Shown here: positions 38,281 to 45,885 of the stretch, in pieces
How the letters are laid out: the number at the start of each line of letters is the position of its first letter
Position numbering within the stretch: the stretch's first letter is position 1
Assembly (NCBI GenBank): GCA_947259785.1
Contig: CAMYNQ010000003.1
Location: forward strand, 1-61,740
Source of the DNA: an uncultured Chromatiaceae bacterium
Lineage (GTDB): Bacteria > Pseudomonadota > Gammaproteobacteria > Tenderiales > Tenderiaceae
Length of the DNA stretch: 61,740 nt
Direction of reading: 5' to 3'
Notes under the pieces: model-generated
Databases searched by the model: none
The model's input: the letters and a program-made list of their open reading frames with translations, nothing else
Told to the model about the DNA's origin: nothing
Position numbers and translations under genes: made by a program

Positions 38281-39252
38281 ATGCCTCTGCATTTGACTCA
38301 GTATGACTTTATAGGCGCATGAATAATGGCTAGATTTAACAATCGATTAGGAATCTCACGTTCAAAAAAGCGTCGATTGTATCGATAACAAAATTCATTC
38401 AGGTATTCCTGCAAGTATTTCCCGGATACACCATGGAAAGTACCCAACAAAAATGTTTTTAAGTTGCCTATAGCAATATGCACCCAAGAAAGCCATTTAT
38501 CGACTTTGTTGGGTGGTGTGACGCGCGCCTCGTGATCATGAGTTTCATGAATCACATTGAGCGCGGGTAGCGCATCGCTATGGATTTTTTGGCTATCAAC
38601 AACGCTCTTTTTTGTAAAGCCTCTAACCGTTTCGTGGTTAACACTATTGACCACTTTCATCGCTATGTAACCCGACTGATCCTCCTTGCTTTCACACGCG
38701 ATCAGGACAGCGGTTTTACCCGCTGCCCCACGCCCGCGTTTACCTGAGCGCTTTCCGCCCACCAATGCATCATCCACTTCAATCACATAGCTGAGTAGAT
38801 ACAGGCTGTCTCTGTGCCCCATCGCTTGGCGAAGTTTTTTGAGCATCAACCAGGCTGTTCGCCAATTCACTTCAATCAGCTGACTCAAGCGCACCGCTGA
38901 AATACTGCCTTTATCTGAGCCTACGAAATAAATTGCCCAAAACCATTTTCGTAAAGGAAGGTGGCTACGGTGGAAAAGTGTGCCTGCTTTGATTGATGTT
39001 TGGTGTTGGCAAGCACTGCACTGATAAAGTTGACGTGTTTGAATGAAGTGGGCATGAGCATGGCCGCATTGGGGACAAATAAAACCATTTGGCCATTTCA
39101 ATTCTTGGAGATAGTTTAAGCAATCACGTTCTGTTTGGAAGCGCGATTGCCATTCGAAAAAGCTTATTTCTGCCATTTTCATGAGAAACCCCCACTAATG
39201 AGCTGTTTGTATATCCAGTATAGTAAAGGTCTGAGTTAAATGCAGAGGCATG
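38281..39252 (-). mobile_element. IS1595-family insertion sequence (ISXO2-like)
   Basis: The element is 972 bases long. Its inverted ends begin ATGCCTCTGCATTT and match at 20 of 21 positions. It is flanked by the direct repeat TATTTTTAT and contains one transposase gene. Removing the element and one repeat copy restores the ASPIC reading frame as DLDIFITNFDGP, which confirms the boundaries. Confidence 0.92.
38298..39182 (-). CDS. IS1595 family transposase
   Basis: The 294-residue transposase has an N-terminal zinc ribbon (CPQCG ... CSAC, about residues 36-57) and the ISXO2-like DDE domain with EVDDALVGGKRSGKRGRG and KIHSDAL. The gene is intact, and its stop lies inside the left inverted repeat. 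It catalyses cut-and-paste or copying of the element. It is antisense to the host pseudogene. Confidence 0.95.
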   Translation of the reverse strand: MKMAEISFFEWQSRFQTERDCLNYLQELKWPNGFICPQCGHAHAHFIQTRQLYQCSACQHQTSIKAGTLFHRSHLPLRKWFWAIYFVGSDKGSISAVRLSQLIEVNWRTAWLMLKKLRQAMGHRDSLYLLSYVIEVDDALVGGKRSGKRGRGAAGKTAVLIACESKEDQSGYIAMKVVNSVNHETVRGFTKKSVVDSQKIHSDALPALNVIHETHDHEARVTPPNKVDKWLSWVHIAIGNLKTFLLGTFHGVSGKYLQEYLNEFCYRYNRRFFEREIPNRLLNLAIIHAPIKSY

Positions 39253-39261
39253 TATTTTTAT
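39253..39261 (+). repeat. Target duplication, right of the IS1595-like element
   Basis: TATTTTTAT is the exact partner of the copy at 38272-38280. It immediately precedes the resumed ASPIC coding sequence. Confidence 0.85.
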
Positions 39262-39618
39262 TACAAACTTTGATGGGCCTCCACGCCTATATCGCAATGA
39301 TGGCGGCAATAAGCGATATTATCTTGGCGTTAGTTTAAAGGGTGAACTACCCAATATTGAGGCGATTGGTTCGCGTATTTATCTGTCAGCAAATGGCATT
39401 ACACAAATGCGCGAACTACGGGCTGGTAGCAATTTCGAATCGCAAAACCCGGTCGATGCCCATTTTGGGTTGGGTGACGCGAAAATAGTCAATACGCTTC
39501 GTGTTGTTTGGCCAGATGGTAAAGTTAGCATCTGGCATAATATCGCTGTTAATCAGGTGATAAAGCTTATGTCTAAATAGCATGCCAATACTTGGTGCGT
39601 CACTAGATATAATTGATT

Positions 39619-39626
39619 TTGATTTT
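39619..39626 (+). repeat. Target duplication, left of the ISL3-like element
   Basis: TTGATTTT here is repeated exactly at 41387-41394. An eight-base duplication is the norm for ISL3 elements. The insertion lies 39 bases past the ASPIC stop codon, so it broke no coding sequence. Confidence 0.9.
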
Positions 39627-39699
39627 GGCTCTTCAGTGAAATCAGTGGGTAAAAACACCCCGAGAATCTTCAATTCTAGCCCTTGACCGAAAAGACGAG

Positions 39700-40131
39700 T
39701 TATTTCAAGGTTAAGAATTTGTATAGGCTCCGGCATGTGCTGTCATATTGCTTGATATCATCTTCGCTGTCAGCGTGTCGCCAATATGGTCCACCTTCTG
39801 CCTGAACATATTGTAACAATAAATCTACTGCGGATACCGCCGGATCGAAGCCGCTATCATTCGTATCTCGTATTATTTCTCCTCCTAATGCCCATAAGTA
39901 GTTTGCATGTTTTTTAACCGTTGATTTTGCTCTCCCGTTATCAATCAGGCTGATAAGGTATTGGATAAAGACCGCTAGAATGAGACGCCCTGCAACTAAA
40001 TCTTTGTCATCTCCGGCCCAAGATCCCGGTCAGTTGTTAATATCTTTACAGATGGAATGAAGGCGCTGAGCGTTCTCCAATGAACGATTGGCTTGGGAGA
40101 GGAGTTGATGCTTTGATTTATGGTGGCTCAT
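39700..40131 (-). pseudogene. Passenger gene of the ISL3-like element, with one in-frame stop
   Basis: On the minus strand a frame reads MSHHKSKHQLLSQANRS and continues for 143 codons, with a single TGA at codon 34 (NN-stop-PGSW). The expected residue may be Trp (TGG to TGA). The ORF track therefore missed it. The segment FIQYLISLIDNGRAKSTVKK followed by HANYLWALGGEI vaguely recalls the helical core-binding domain of tyrosine recombinases. No catalytic residues are present, and the family is not recognised. Its start codon shares the CATG with the transposase start. It lies wholly inside the element's inverted repeats. Confidence 0.6.
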
Positions 40132-41380
40132 GGAACTTATAACGATATTAAACCGCTGCTATCGGCACAAGGGGTTTGTCTATCAAAAAGCCAGTTTCTC
40201 CAGTGCTGATTCGAAGGAGATTGAAGTTAGCGTGGTTCCAAGGAAAGGATCAAGGCCATATTGCTCAAAATGTGGAAACCGGTGTCCAGGCTATGACCGT
40301 CTTCCTCAGCGACGGTTTGAATTTATCCCTGTTTGGGGCTTTAAAATGTTCCTCATCTATTCAAGGCGGCGAGTGGAATGTTCCAAGTGCGGTATCGTGG
40401 CCGAACGCTTACCCTGGGCTCAGGGTAAGCATGAACTTACAACAGCATACATGCAGTATCTAGCACATTGGGCTAAAAAGCTATCCTGGAAAGAAGTTGC
40501 CAAGAGCTTTAAAACAAGCTGGGAAAAAGTGTTTCATTCAGTAGAGTATGTCGTTGGCTGGGGGCTTTCACGGCGAGATATGAGAGGCATTACCGCCATA
40601 GGTGTTGATGAGGTTCAGTGGCACAAAGGGCATAAATATCTAACGCTGGTATATCAAATTAACTCGGGGAGCACCCGATTACTATGGATTGGCAAAGAAA
40701 GAACAGAAGCCACATTCTCCTCATTCTTTGACATGCTGGGTGAAGAGGCGGTTGGTAAGCTTGAATATGTATGTTCAGATATGTGGAAGCCCTATCTTAA
40801 GGTCATAAAGAACCGTGCCGGGCACGTACTTCATATATTGGACAGGTTTCACATTGTTGCCAGAATGAATAAAGCATTGGATGAAGTGAGGGCGCAAGAA
40901 CATCGACAGATGAAGCAAGATGGGTATGATCCAATCCTCACAAAAGCGCGATGGCTATTACTAAAACGTCCAGAGAACCTTTCAGATAGCCAGGAAACCA
41001 AACTAAAGGATCTATTGAAGTACAACCTCAAAAGCATGCGGGCCTATTTGCTCAAAGAAGAGTTTCAACAACTATGGCACTATGAATCACCCACTTGGGC
41101 AGGTAAATTTATCGATCGTTGGTCGACAAAAGTAATGCGCTCAAAAATCGAGCCGCTGAAGCGTGAAGCGAAAACTGTCCGTCGACATAAAGAGCTTATA
41201 TTGAACTGGTTTAGGGCGAAAAAATTATTTTCCTCTGGGATTGTTGAGGGGTTAAACACCAAGGTGAAACTAACGGTGAGAAAATCCTATGGATTTAGGA
41301 GCTTCAAATGCACTGAAATAGCTTTATTTCACGCTTTAGGGAAACTTCCTGAGCCGAAACTAACCCATGAATTTTACTGA
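40130..41380 (+). CDS. ISL3 family transposase
   Basis: The 416-residue transposase has the N-terminal zinc-finger (CSKCGNRCPG ... CSKCG), a helix-turn-helix region with SWKEVAKSFKTSWEKV, and the DDE core. The core shows GVDEVQWHKGHKYLTLVY, VCSDMWKPY and the C-terminal IVEGLNTKVKLTVRKSYGF. It looks intact. Its ATG at 40130 overlaps the passenger's start codon on the other strand. Its stop lies inside the right inverted repeat. Confidence 0.95.
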   Translation: MELITILNRCYRHKGFVYQKASFSSADSKEIEVSVVPRKGSRPYCSKCGNRCPGYDRLPQRRFEFIPVWGFKMFLIYSRRRVECSKCGIVAERLPWAQGKHELTTAYMQYLAHWAKKLSWKEVAKSFKTSWEKVFHSVEYVVGWGLSRRDMRGITAIGVDEVQWHKGHKYLTLVYQINSGSTRLLWIGKERTEATFSSFFDMLGEEAVGKLEYVCSDMWKPYLKVIKNRAGHVLHILDRFHIVARMNKALDEVRAQEHRQMKQDGYDPILTKARWLLLKRPENLSDSQETKLKDLLKYNLKSMRAYLLKEEFQQLWHYESPTWAGKFIDRWSTKVMRSKIEPLKREAKTVRRHKELILNWFRAKKLFSSGIVEGLNTKVKLTVRKSYGFRSFKCTEIALFHALGKLPEPKLTHEFY

Positions 41381-41386
41381 CGAGGC

Positions 41387-41394
41387 TTGATTTT
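41387..41394 (+). repeat. Target duplication, right of the ISL3-like element
   Basis: TTGATTTT follows the right inverted repeat directly. It is identical to the copy at 39619-39626. Confidence 0.9.
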
Positions 41395-41460
41395 TAAGGT
41401 TGAACCCTTATAAATTGTGATCGTAGGTGTTTGCGTGCGTCGCTTTGCAAAGGTGGGGCA

Positions 41461-41488
41461 GCTGGTTTGAATCCACTCACGTCTATCA
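41461..41488 (+). repeat. Degenerate copy of the tRNA-Val 3' end
   Basis: GCTGGTTTGAATCCACTCAC and the next eight bases match the last 28 bases of tRNA-Val (T arm, acceptor strand and CCA) at 23 of 28 positions. Four of the five differences are transitions. Similarity fades upstream, though a run AGGTGGGG recalls the anticodon and variable region. The acceptor strand has no 5' partner, so it is not a working tRNA. It could be an attachment-site scar or the relic of a duplicated tRNA gene. Confidence 0.65.
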
Positions 41489-41661
41489 GCCTCCCAAAGC
41501 TTCACCACGTGCAGGGCTTTTTATTTCTGGTTTTATCTAATCTGGATGAAGCTTGCTATCCGCTTCTAAGTGATTGATGTATAATGCCGCAGCTTTAGCG
41601 TAAGTGGTTTGTGTGCTGCTTTTTATTGCTAACAATTTTTTAGAAAATAGGATTCAAATCG
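41489..41661 (+). promoter_or_regulatory. Upstream region of the thrS operon
   Basis: A perfect -10 box TATAAT lies at 41580-41585, followed at once by GCCGC, a GC-rich discriminator as seen in stringently controlled promoters. No good -35 is found at 16-18 bases; TTGCTA at 41553 is too far. AGGA precedes the thrS ATG by about nine bases. A T-rich stretch after GCAGGGC (41512-41520) may be an old tRNA terminator. No gene is seen here. Confidence 0.45.
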
Positions 41662-43587
41662 ATGCCAGTCGTTACTCTACCCGATGGGAGCGAACGTAAA
41701 TTTAAGCAAGCCATCAGCGTGATGGGCGTGGCGGCTGATATTGGCCCTGGTTTGGCCAAAGCCACCTTGGCAGGCAAGGTCAATGGCGAGTTGGTTGATG
41801 CTTCGTATTTGATTGAGAGCGACGTTGAGTTAGCGATTGTCACCGAACGCGACGAAGCGGGGGTGGAGGTCATTCGTCACTCAACGGCTCACCTATTGGC
41901 CCAGGCGGTAAAACAACTTTTCCCTGATGCCCAGGTCACTATTGGCCCGGTGATTGAGGATGGCTTCTATTACGATTTTGCCTATAAAAACGGTTTCAGC
42001 CCGGACGATCTGACCGCCATTGAAAAGAAGATGGCCGAATTGGTTAAACAAGATATTCCAATTCAACGTTCGGTGATGTTGCGTGATGAGGCGACTAAGT
42101 TTTTTCGTGACATGGGCGAGGTCTACAAGGCTGAGATTATCGAGAGTATTCCGGCTAACGAGGAGCTGTCACTTTATAGACAGGGTGACTTTATCGATCT
42201 GTGTCGTGGGCCGCATGTGCCATCCACCGGTAAACTAAAATATTTCAAATTGATGAAGCTGGCTGGTGCTTACTGGCGCGGTGATGCCAAGAATGAAATG
42301 TTGCAGCGTGTTTACGGTACTTCTTGGGCCAATAAAAAAGATTTAAAGGCCTATCTGCATCGTCTGGAAGAGGCGGGCAAACGTGATCATCGCAAGCTGG
42401 GAAAACAATTGGATCTGTTTCACAGTCAGGAAGAAGCGCCGGGCATGGTGTTCTGGCATGACAATGGCTGGAAGATCTATCAAGAGGTTGAACAGTATAT
42501 CCGCCAGAAGCTGCGCCAGCATGATTACCAAGAGGTTAAAACCCCTCAGGTTGTTGATCGTGCTTTGTGGGAAAAATCTGGTCACTGGGATAAATTTCAG
42601 GACATGATGTTTACCACCCACTCGGAAAACCGCGATTATGCGGTTAAACCGATGAACTGCCCTTGCCATGTACAGATTTATAACAATGGCCTGCATAGTT
42701 ACCGTGATTTACCGCTACGGATGGCTGAATTTGGCTCCTGTCATCGTAATGAGCCATCGGGAACACTTCATGGCCTGATGCGGGTACGTAACTTTGTTCA
42801 GGATGACGCGCATATCTTTTGTACCGAAGAACAGATCCAAGACGAGGTCTCGGCCTTCATCGAACTGTTGTATGAGGTTTATGCCGATTTTGGTTTTGAA
42901 GAAGTCATCATCAAACTCTCAACCCGGCCAGAAAATCGTGTTGGTTCTGACGCAGAATGGGATAAGTCTGAAAAAGCACTGGAAGATGCTTTAAATAACA
43001 AAGGCTTAGCCTGGGATCTTCAACCAGGCGAAGGCGCATTTTATGGTCCAAAGATCGAGTTTTCATTGAAAGATTGTCTCGGACGAGTATGGCAGTGTGG
43101 CACCATCCAGGTGGATTTTTCTATGCCAGGTCGTCTTGATGCCAGTTATGTTGATGAAAACAGTGAGCGTCAGGTGCCGGTAATGTTGCATCGCGCTATT
43201 CTTGGGTCGTTGGAGCGTTTCATTGGAATTTTGATCGAACAATACGCTGGAGCAATGCCGGTGTGGTTGGCGCCAACCCAGGCAGCGGTGATGAGTATTA
43301 CCGATAGATCACGTGATTTTGCCGCTGAAGTGGTACAAACCCTGTCAGAACATGGCATTAGAGCCAAATCAGACTTGAGAAATGAGAAGATAGGCTTTAA
43401 AATTCGCGAGCATACGCTTTTAAAGGTTCCATTTTTGCTGGTTTTAGGCGATCGCGAAGTGGAAAATCGAACAGTGGCCGTACGTACGCGCGGTGGAGAA
43501 GATCTTGGAGTAATGGATCTGGATGCTCTGATTGAGCTTTTCTCTACTGAAATCGCACGTCGCGGCCGCGTTGTTTTGGAGGAATAA
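41662..43587 (+). CDS. thrS: Threonyl-tRNA synthetase
   Basis: ThrRS charges tRNA-Thr. The 641-residue enzyme has an N-terminal TGS domain (about 1-62), the editing domain with [10 protein letters not shown], and the class II core. The core shows [24 protein letters not shown] and the C-terminal anticodon-binding domain ([14 protein letters not shown]). It leads the conserved thrS-infC-rpmI-rplT operon. The infC Shine-Dalgarno lies within its last codons. Confidence 0.97.
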   Translation: MPVVTLPDGSERKFKQAISVMGVAADIGPGLAKATLAGKVNGELVDASYLIESDVELAIVTERDEAGVEVIRHSTAHLLAQAVKQLFPDAQVTIGPVIEDGFYYDFAYKNGFSPDDLTAIEKKMAELVKQDIPIQRSVMLRDEATKFFRDMGEVYKAEIIESIPANEELSLYRQGDFIDLCRGPHVPSTGKLKYFKLMKLAGAYWRGDAKNEMLQRVYGTSWANKKDLKAYLHRLEEAGKRDHRKLGKQLDLFHSQEEAPGMVFWHDNGWKIYQEVEQYIRQKLRQHDYQEVKTPQVVDRALWEKSGHWDKFQDMMFTTHSENRDYAVKPMNCPCHVQIYNNGLHSYRDLPLRMAEFGSCHRNEPSGTLHGLMRVRNFVQDDAHIFCTEEQIQDEVSAFIELLYEVYADFGFEEVIIKLSTRPENRVGSDAEWDKSEKALEDALNNKGLAWDLQPGEGAFYGPKIEFSLKDCLGRVWQCGTIQVDFSMPGRLDASYVDENSERQVPVMLHRAILGSLERFIGILIEQYAGAMPVWLAPTQAAVMSITDRSRDFAAEVVQTLSEHGIRAKSDLRNEKIGFKIREHTLLKVPFLLVLGDREVENRTVAVRTRGGEDLGVMDLDALIELFSTEIARRGRVVLEE

Positions 43588-43590
43588 AAT

Positions 43591-44115
43591 ATCGCTGCTG
43601 AGAAGAAAGCCCGTATCAATCAGGAAATAACATCACGCGAAGTGCGTTTGATTGATGCTGAAGGTGAAATGATGGGAGTGATGTCTACTGCCCAGGCCCT
43701 AGAGACTGCTGATGAAGCAGGATTAGATCTGGTTGAAGTCTCCCCGAATGCTGAACCGCCTGTTTGCCGCGTGATGGATTACGGCAAATTTATATTTGAA
43801 GAAAATAAAAAACGCCAGGTGGCGAAGAAGAAGCAGAAACAGACCCAAGTTAAGGAAGTGAAATTTCGTCCCGGGACGGAAGAGGGTGATTACCAGGTCA
43901 AACTGCGTAATCTCACGCGTTTTCTTAACGACGGTGATAAGGCCAAAGTCACACTGCGTTTTCGCGGTAGGGAAATGGCCCATCAACAGCTTGGAATGAA
44001 CTTGCTTAAACGTGTCGCGGCTGATTTAGATGAATTGGCCCAGGTTGAGCAGTTTCCCAAGATGGAAGGCAGGCAGATGGTTATGGTGTTATCACCAAAG
44101 AAAAAAGTCGCTTAA
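43591..44115 (+). CDS. infC: Translation initiation factor IF-3, AUC start codon
   Basis: IF-3 checks the start codon and keeps ribosomal subunits apart. The ORF track starts at an internal GTG (43642), which cuts off a conserved part. Upstream in frame lies ATCGCTGCTGAG, giving (M)[20 protein letters not shown], and RINQEI aligns with RINGEI of E. coli IF-3. The ATC at 43591 has a perfect GGAGGA at 43578-43583, seven bases away, and a TAA lies just upstream in the same frame. A rare AUU/AUC/AUA start is the hallmark of infC and lets IF-3 repress its own translation. The product is 174 residues and includes [17 protein letters not shown]. Confidence 0.92.
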   Translation: MAAEKKARINQEITSREVRLIDAEGEMMGVMSTAQALETADEAGLDLVEVSPNAEPPVCRVMDYGKFIFEENKKRQVAKKKQKQTQVKEVKFRPGTEEGDYQVKLRNLTRFLNDGDKAKVTLRFRGREMAHQQLGMNLLKRVAADLDELAQVEQFPKMEGRQMVMVLSPKKKVA

Positions 44116-44163
44116 GACTTTACCTACTGCCGCAATTTAAACTGAAGTTTGGAGAAATAGAAG

Positions 44164-44361
44164 ATGCCAAAGATGAAGTCCAACAGAGGCGCAGCCAAAC
44201 GCTTTAAGGTTAGCGGATCTGGTCGCATTAAGCGTAACCAGAGCTTTCGTCGTCACATTTTGACCAAGAAGAGCACCAAGCGTAAGCGTCAGCTGCGTAG
44301 CCCTGCCTCGGTCTGTGCGAGTGATACAGCAGCAATCCGCAAGATGTTGCCTTATAGCTAA
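44164..44361 (+). CDS. rpmI: 50S ribosomal protein L35
   Basis: The 65-residue basic protein [20 protein letters not shown] is standard L35. It follows infC by 48 bases and precedes rplT by 16. In E. coli L20 represses rpmI-rplT by binding the rpmI leader; whether the short leader here folds that way cannot be judged by eye. Confidence 0.97.
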   Translation: MPKMKSNRGAAKRFKVSGSGRIKRNQSFRRHILTKKSTKRKRQLRSPASVCASDTAAIRKMLPYS

Positions 44362-44377
44362 TTTGGAGTAAAAGAAG

Positions 44378-44731
44378 ATGCCAAGAGTTAAACGTGGTGT
44401 TACCGCTAGAGCGCGTCATAAGAAAGTACTCGCTCAGGCAAAAGGTTATCGTGGTCGTCGCAAAAACGTTTATCGTGTAGCGACTCAGGCTGTAACCAAG
44501 GCTGGTCAATATGCTTACCGTGACCGTCGTCAGCGTAAACGTCAATTCCGCGCTTTGTGGATTGCCCGCATCAATGCTGCGGCACGTCAGTGTGGTTTGT
44601 CTTATAGCCGTATGATCAATGGTCTGAAGAAGGCTGCTATCGAAATCGATCGTAAGATCCTGGCTGATCTGGCTGTTTTCGACAAGAACGCATTTGCTGT
44701 TCTTGCAGAAAAGGCTAAAGCCAGCCTTTAA
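44378..44731 (+). CDS. rplT: 50S ribosomal protein L20
   Basis: The 117-residue protein [20 protein letters not shown] is a full-length L20. It is an early 50S assembly protein and, in E. coli, an autogenous repressor of its operon. A strong terminator follows at 44775, before pheS. Confidence 0.97.
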   Translation: MPRVKRGVTARARHKKVLAQAKGYRGRRKNVYRVATQAVTKAGQYAYRDRRQRKRQFRALWIARINAAARQCGLSYSRMINGLKKAAIEIDRKILADLAVFDKNAFAVLAEKAKASL

Positions 44732-44739
44732 GACCTTGA

Positions 44740-44774
44740 TGTCGTCATAACCCGACGACAACATTGTTGTTATG
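44740..44774 (+). promoter_or_regulatory. Competing hairpins before the rplT-pheS terminator
   Basis: TGTCGTC and GACGACA (44740-44746 and 44754-44760) form a perfect seven-base stem. An overlapping alternative pairs CATAAC (44746-44751) with GTTATG (44769-44774) and encloses ACAAC-ATT-GTTGT. The two folds exclude each other and end exactly where the terminator stem begins. That layout resembles an attenuator. No pheM-like leader peptide is present in this gap. Confidence 0.4.
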
Positions 44775-44807
44775 AAAGGGGAAGGCTAAGCCTTCCCCTT
44801 TTTGTTT
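44775..44807 (+). terminator. Rho-independent terminator between rplT and pheS
   Basis: AAAGGGGAAGGC and GCCTTCCCCTTT form a perfect twelve-base stem with a TAA loop. The T-rich tail TTGTTTT follows. It should separate the ribosomal-protein message from pheST, fully or as an attenuator. Confidence 0.92.
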
Positions 44808-44810
44808 TAG

Positions 44811-45857
<1,047 letters not shown>

Positions 45858-45885
45858 GTCAAACCAAAGCATAAAGATATAAAAA

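Larger units (their letters stand above)
37022..39580 (+). pseudogene. FG-GAP/VCBS repeat protein with ASPIC/UnbV C-terminus, disrupted
   Basis: The gene encoded a secreted beta-propeller protein. A signal peptide (about residues 1-21) is followed by calcium-binding-like repeats such as GDYDNDGWVDLY, ADFTGDGHLDLF and GDYDNDGDLDWF. The C-terminus has the ASPIC/UnbV domain (GSRIYLSANG, VVWPDGKVSIW). Four lesions break it: an in-frame TAA at 37484, a missing base near 37630, an extra A near 37748 and an IS1595-like insertion at 38280. Frames rejoin cleanly across each. Its ATG overlaps the stop of the haloperoxidase gene, so the two were a coupled pair. Proteins of this type have no settled biochemical role. 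Confidence 0.85.
39627..41386 (+). mobile_element. ISL3-family insertion sequence with a divergent passenger gene
   Basis: The element is 1760 bases. The left end GGCTCTTCAGTGAAATC is matched inverted at the right end, with 18 of 24 positions identical. Exact TTGATTTT repeats flank both ends. It carries an ISL3 transposase on the plus strand and a second, divergent reading frame of about 143 codons. The right inverted repeat overlaps the last codons of the transposase gene. The boundaries rest on the repeat plus the inverted ends. Confidence 0.9.
34207..41488 (+). mobile_element. Decayed accessory island at tRNA-Val
   Basis: The block lies between intact tRNA-Val and a degenerate copy of that tRNA's last 28 bases (23 of 28 identical, same orientation). 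Everything in it is accessory or broken: a haloperoxidase pseudogene, an FG-GAP/ASPIC pseudogene and three insertion sequences of different families. Housekeeping operons flank it on both sides. A direct repeat of a tRNA 3' end is the usual footprint of integrase-driven insertion. No integrase is left, so the mode of entry is inferred. The first 228 bases after the tRNA hold no gene that I recognise. Confidence 0.55.

Noticed and set aside
39416-39736. Minus-strand ORF of 106 codons across the ASPIC end and the ISL3 left end
   Set aside because: It is antisense to the ASPIC/UnbV coding sequence and crosses an insertion-sequence boundary, so it is a chance frame.
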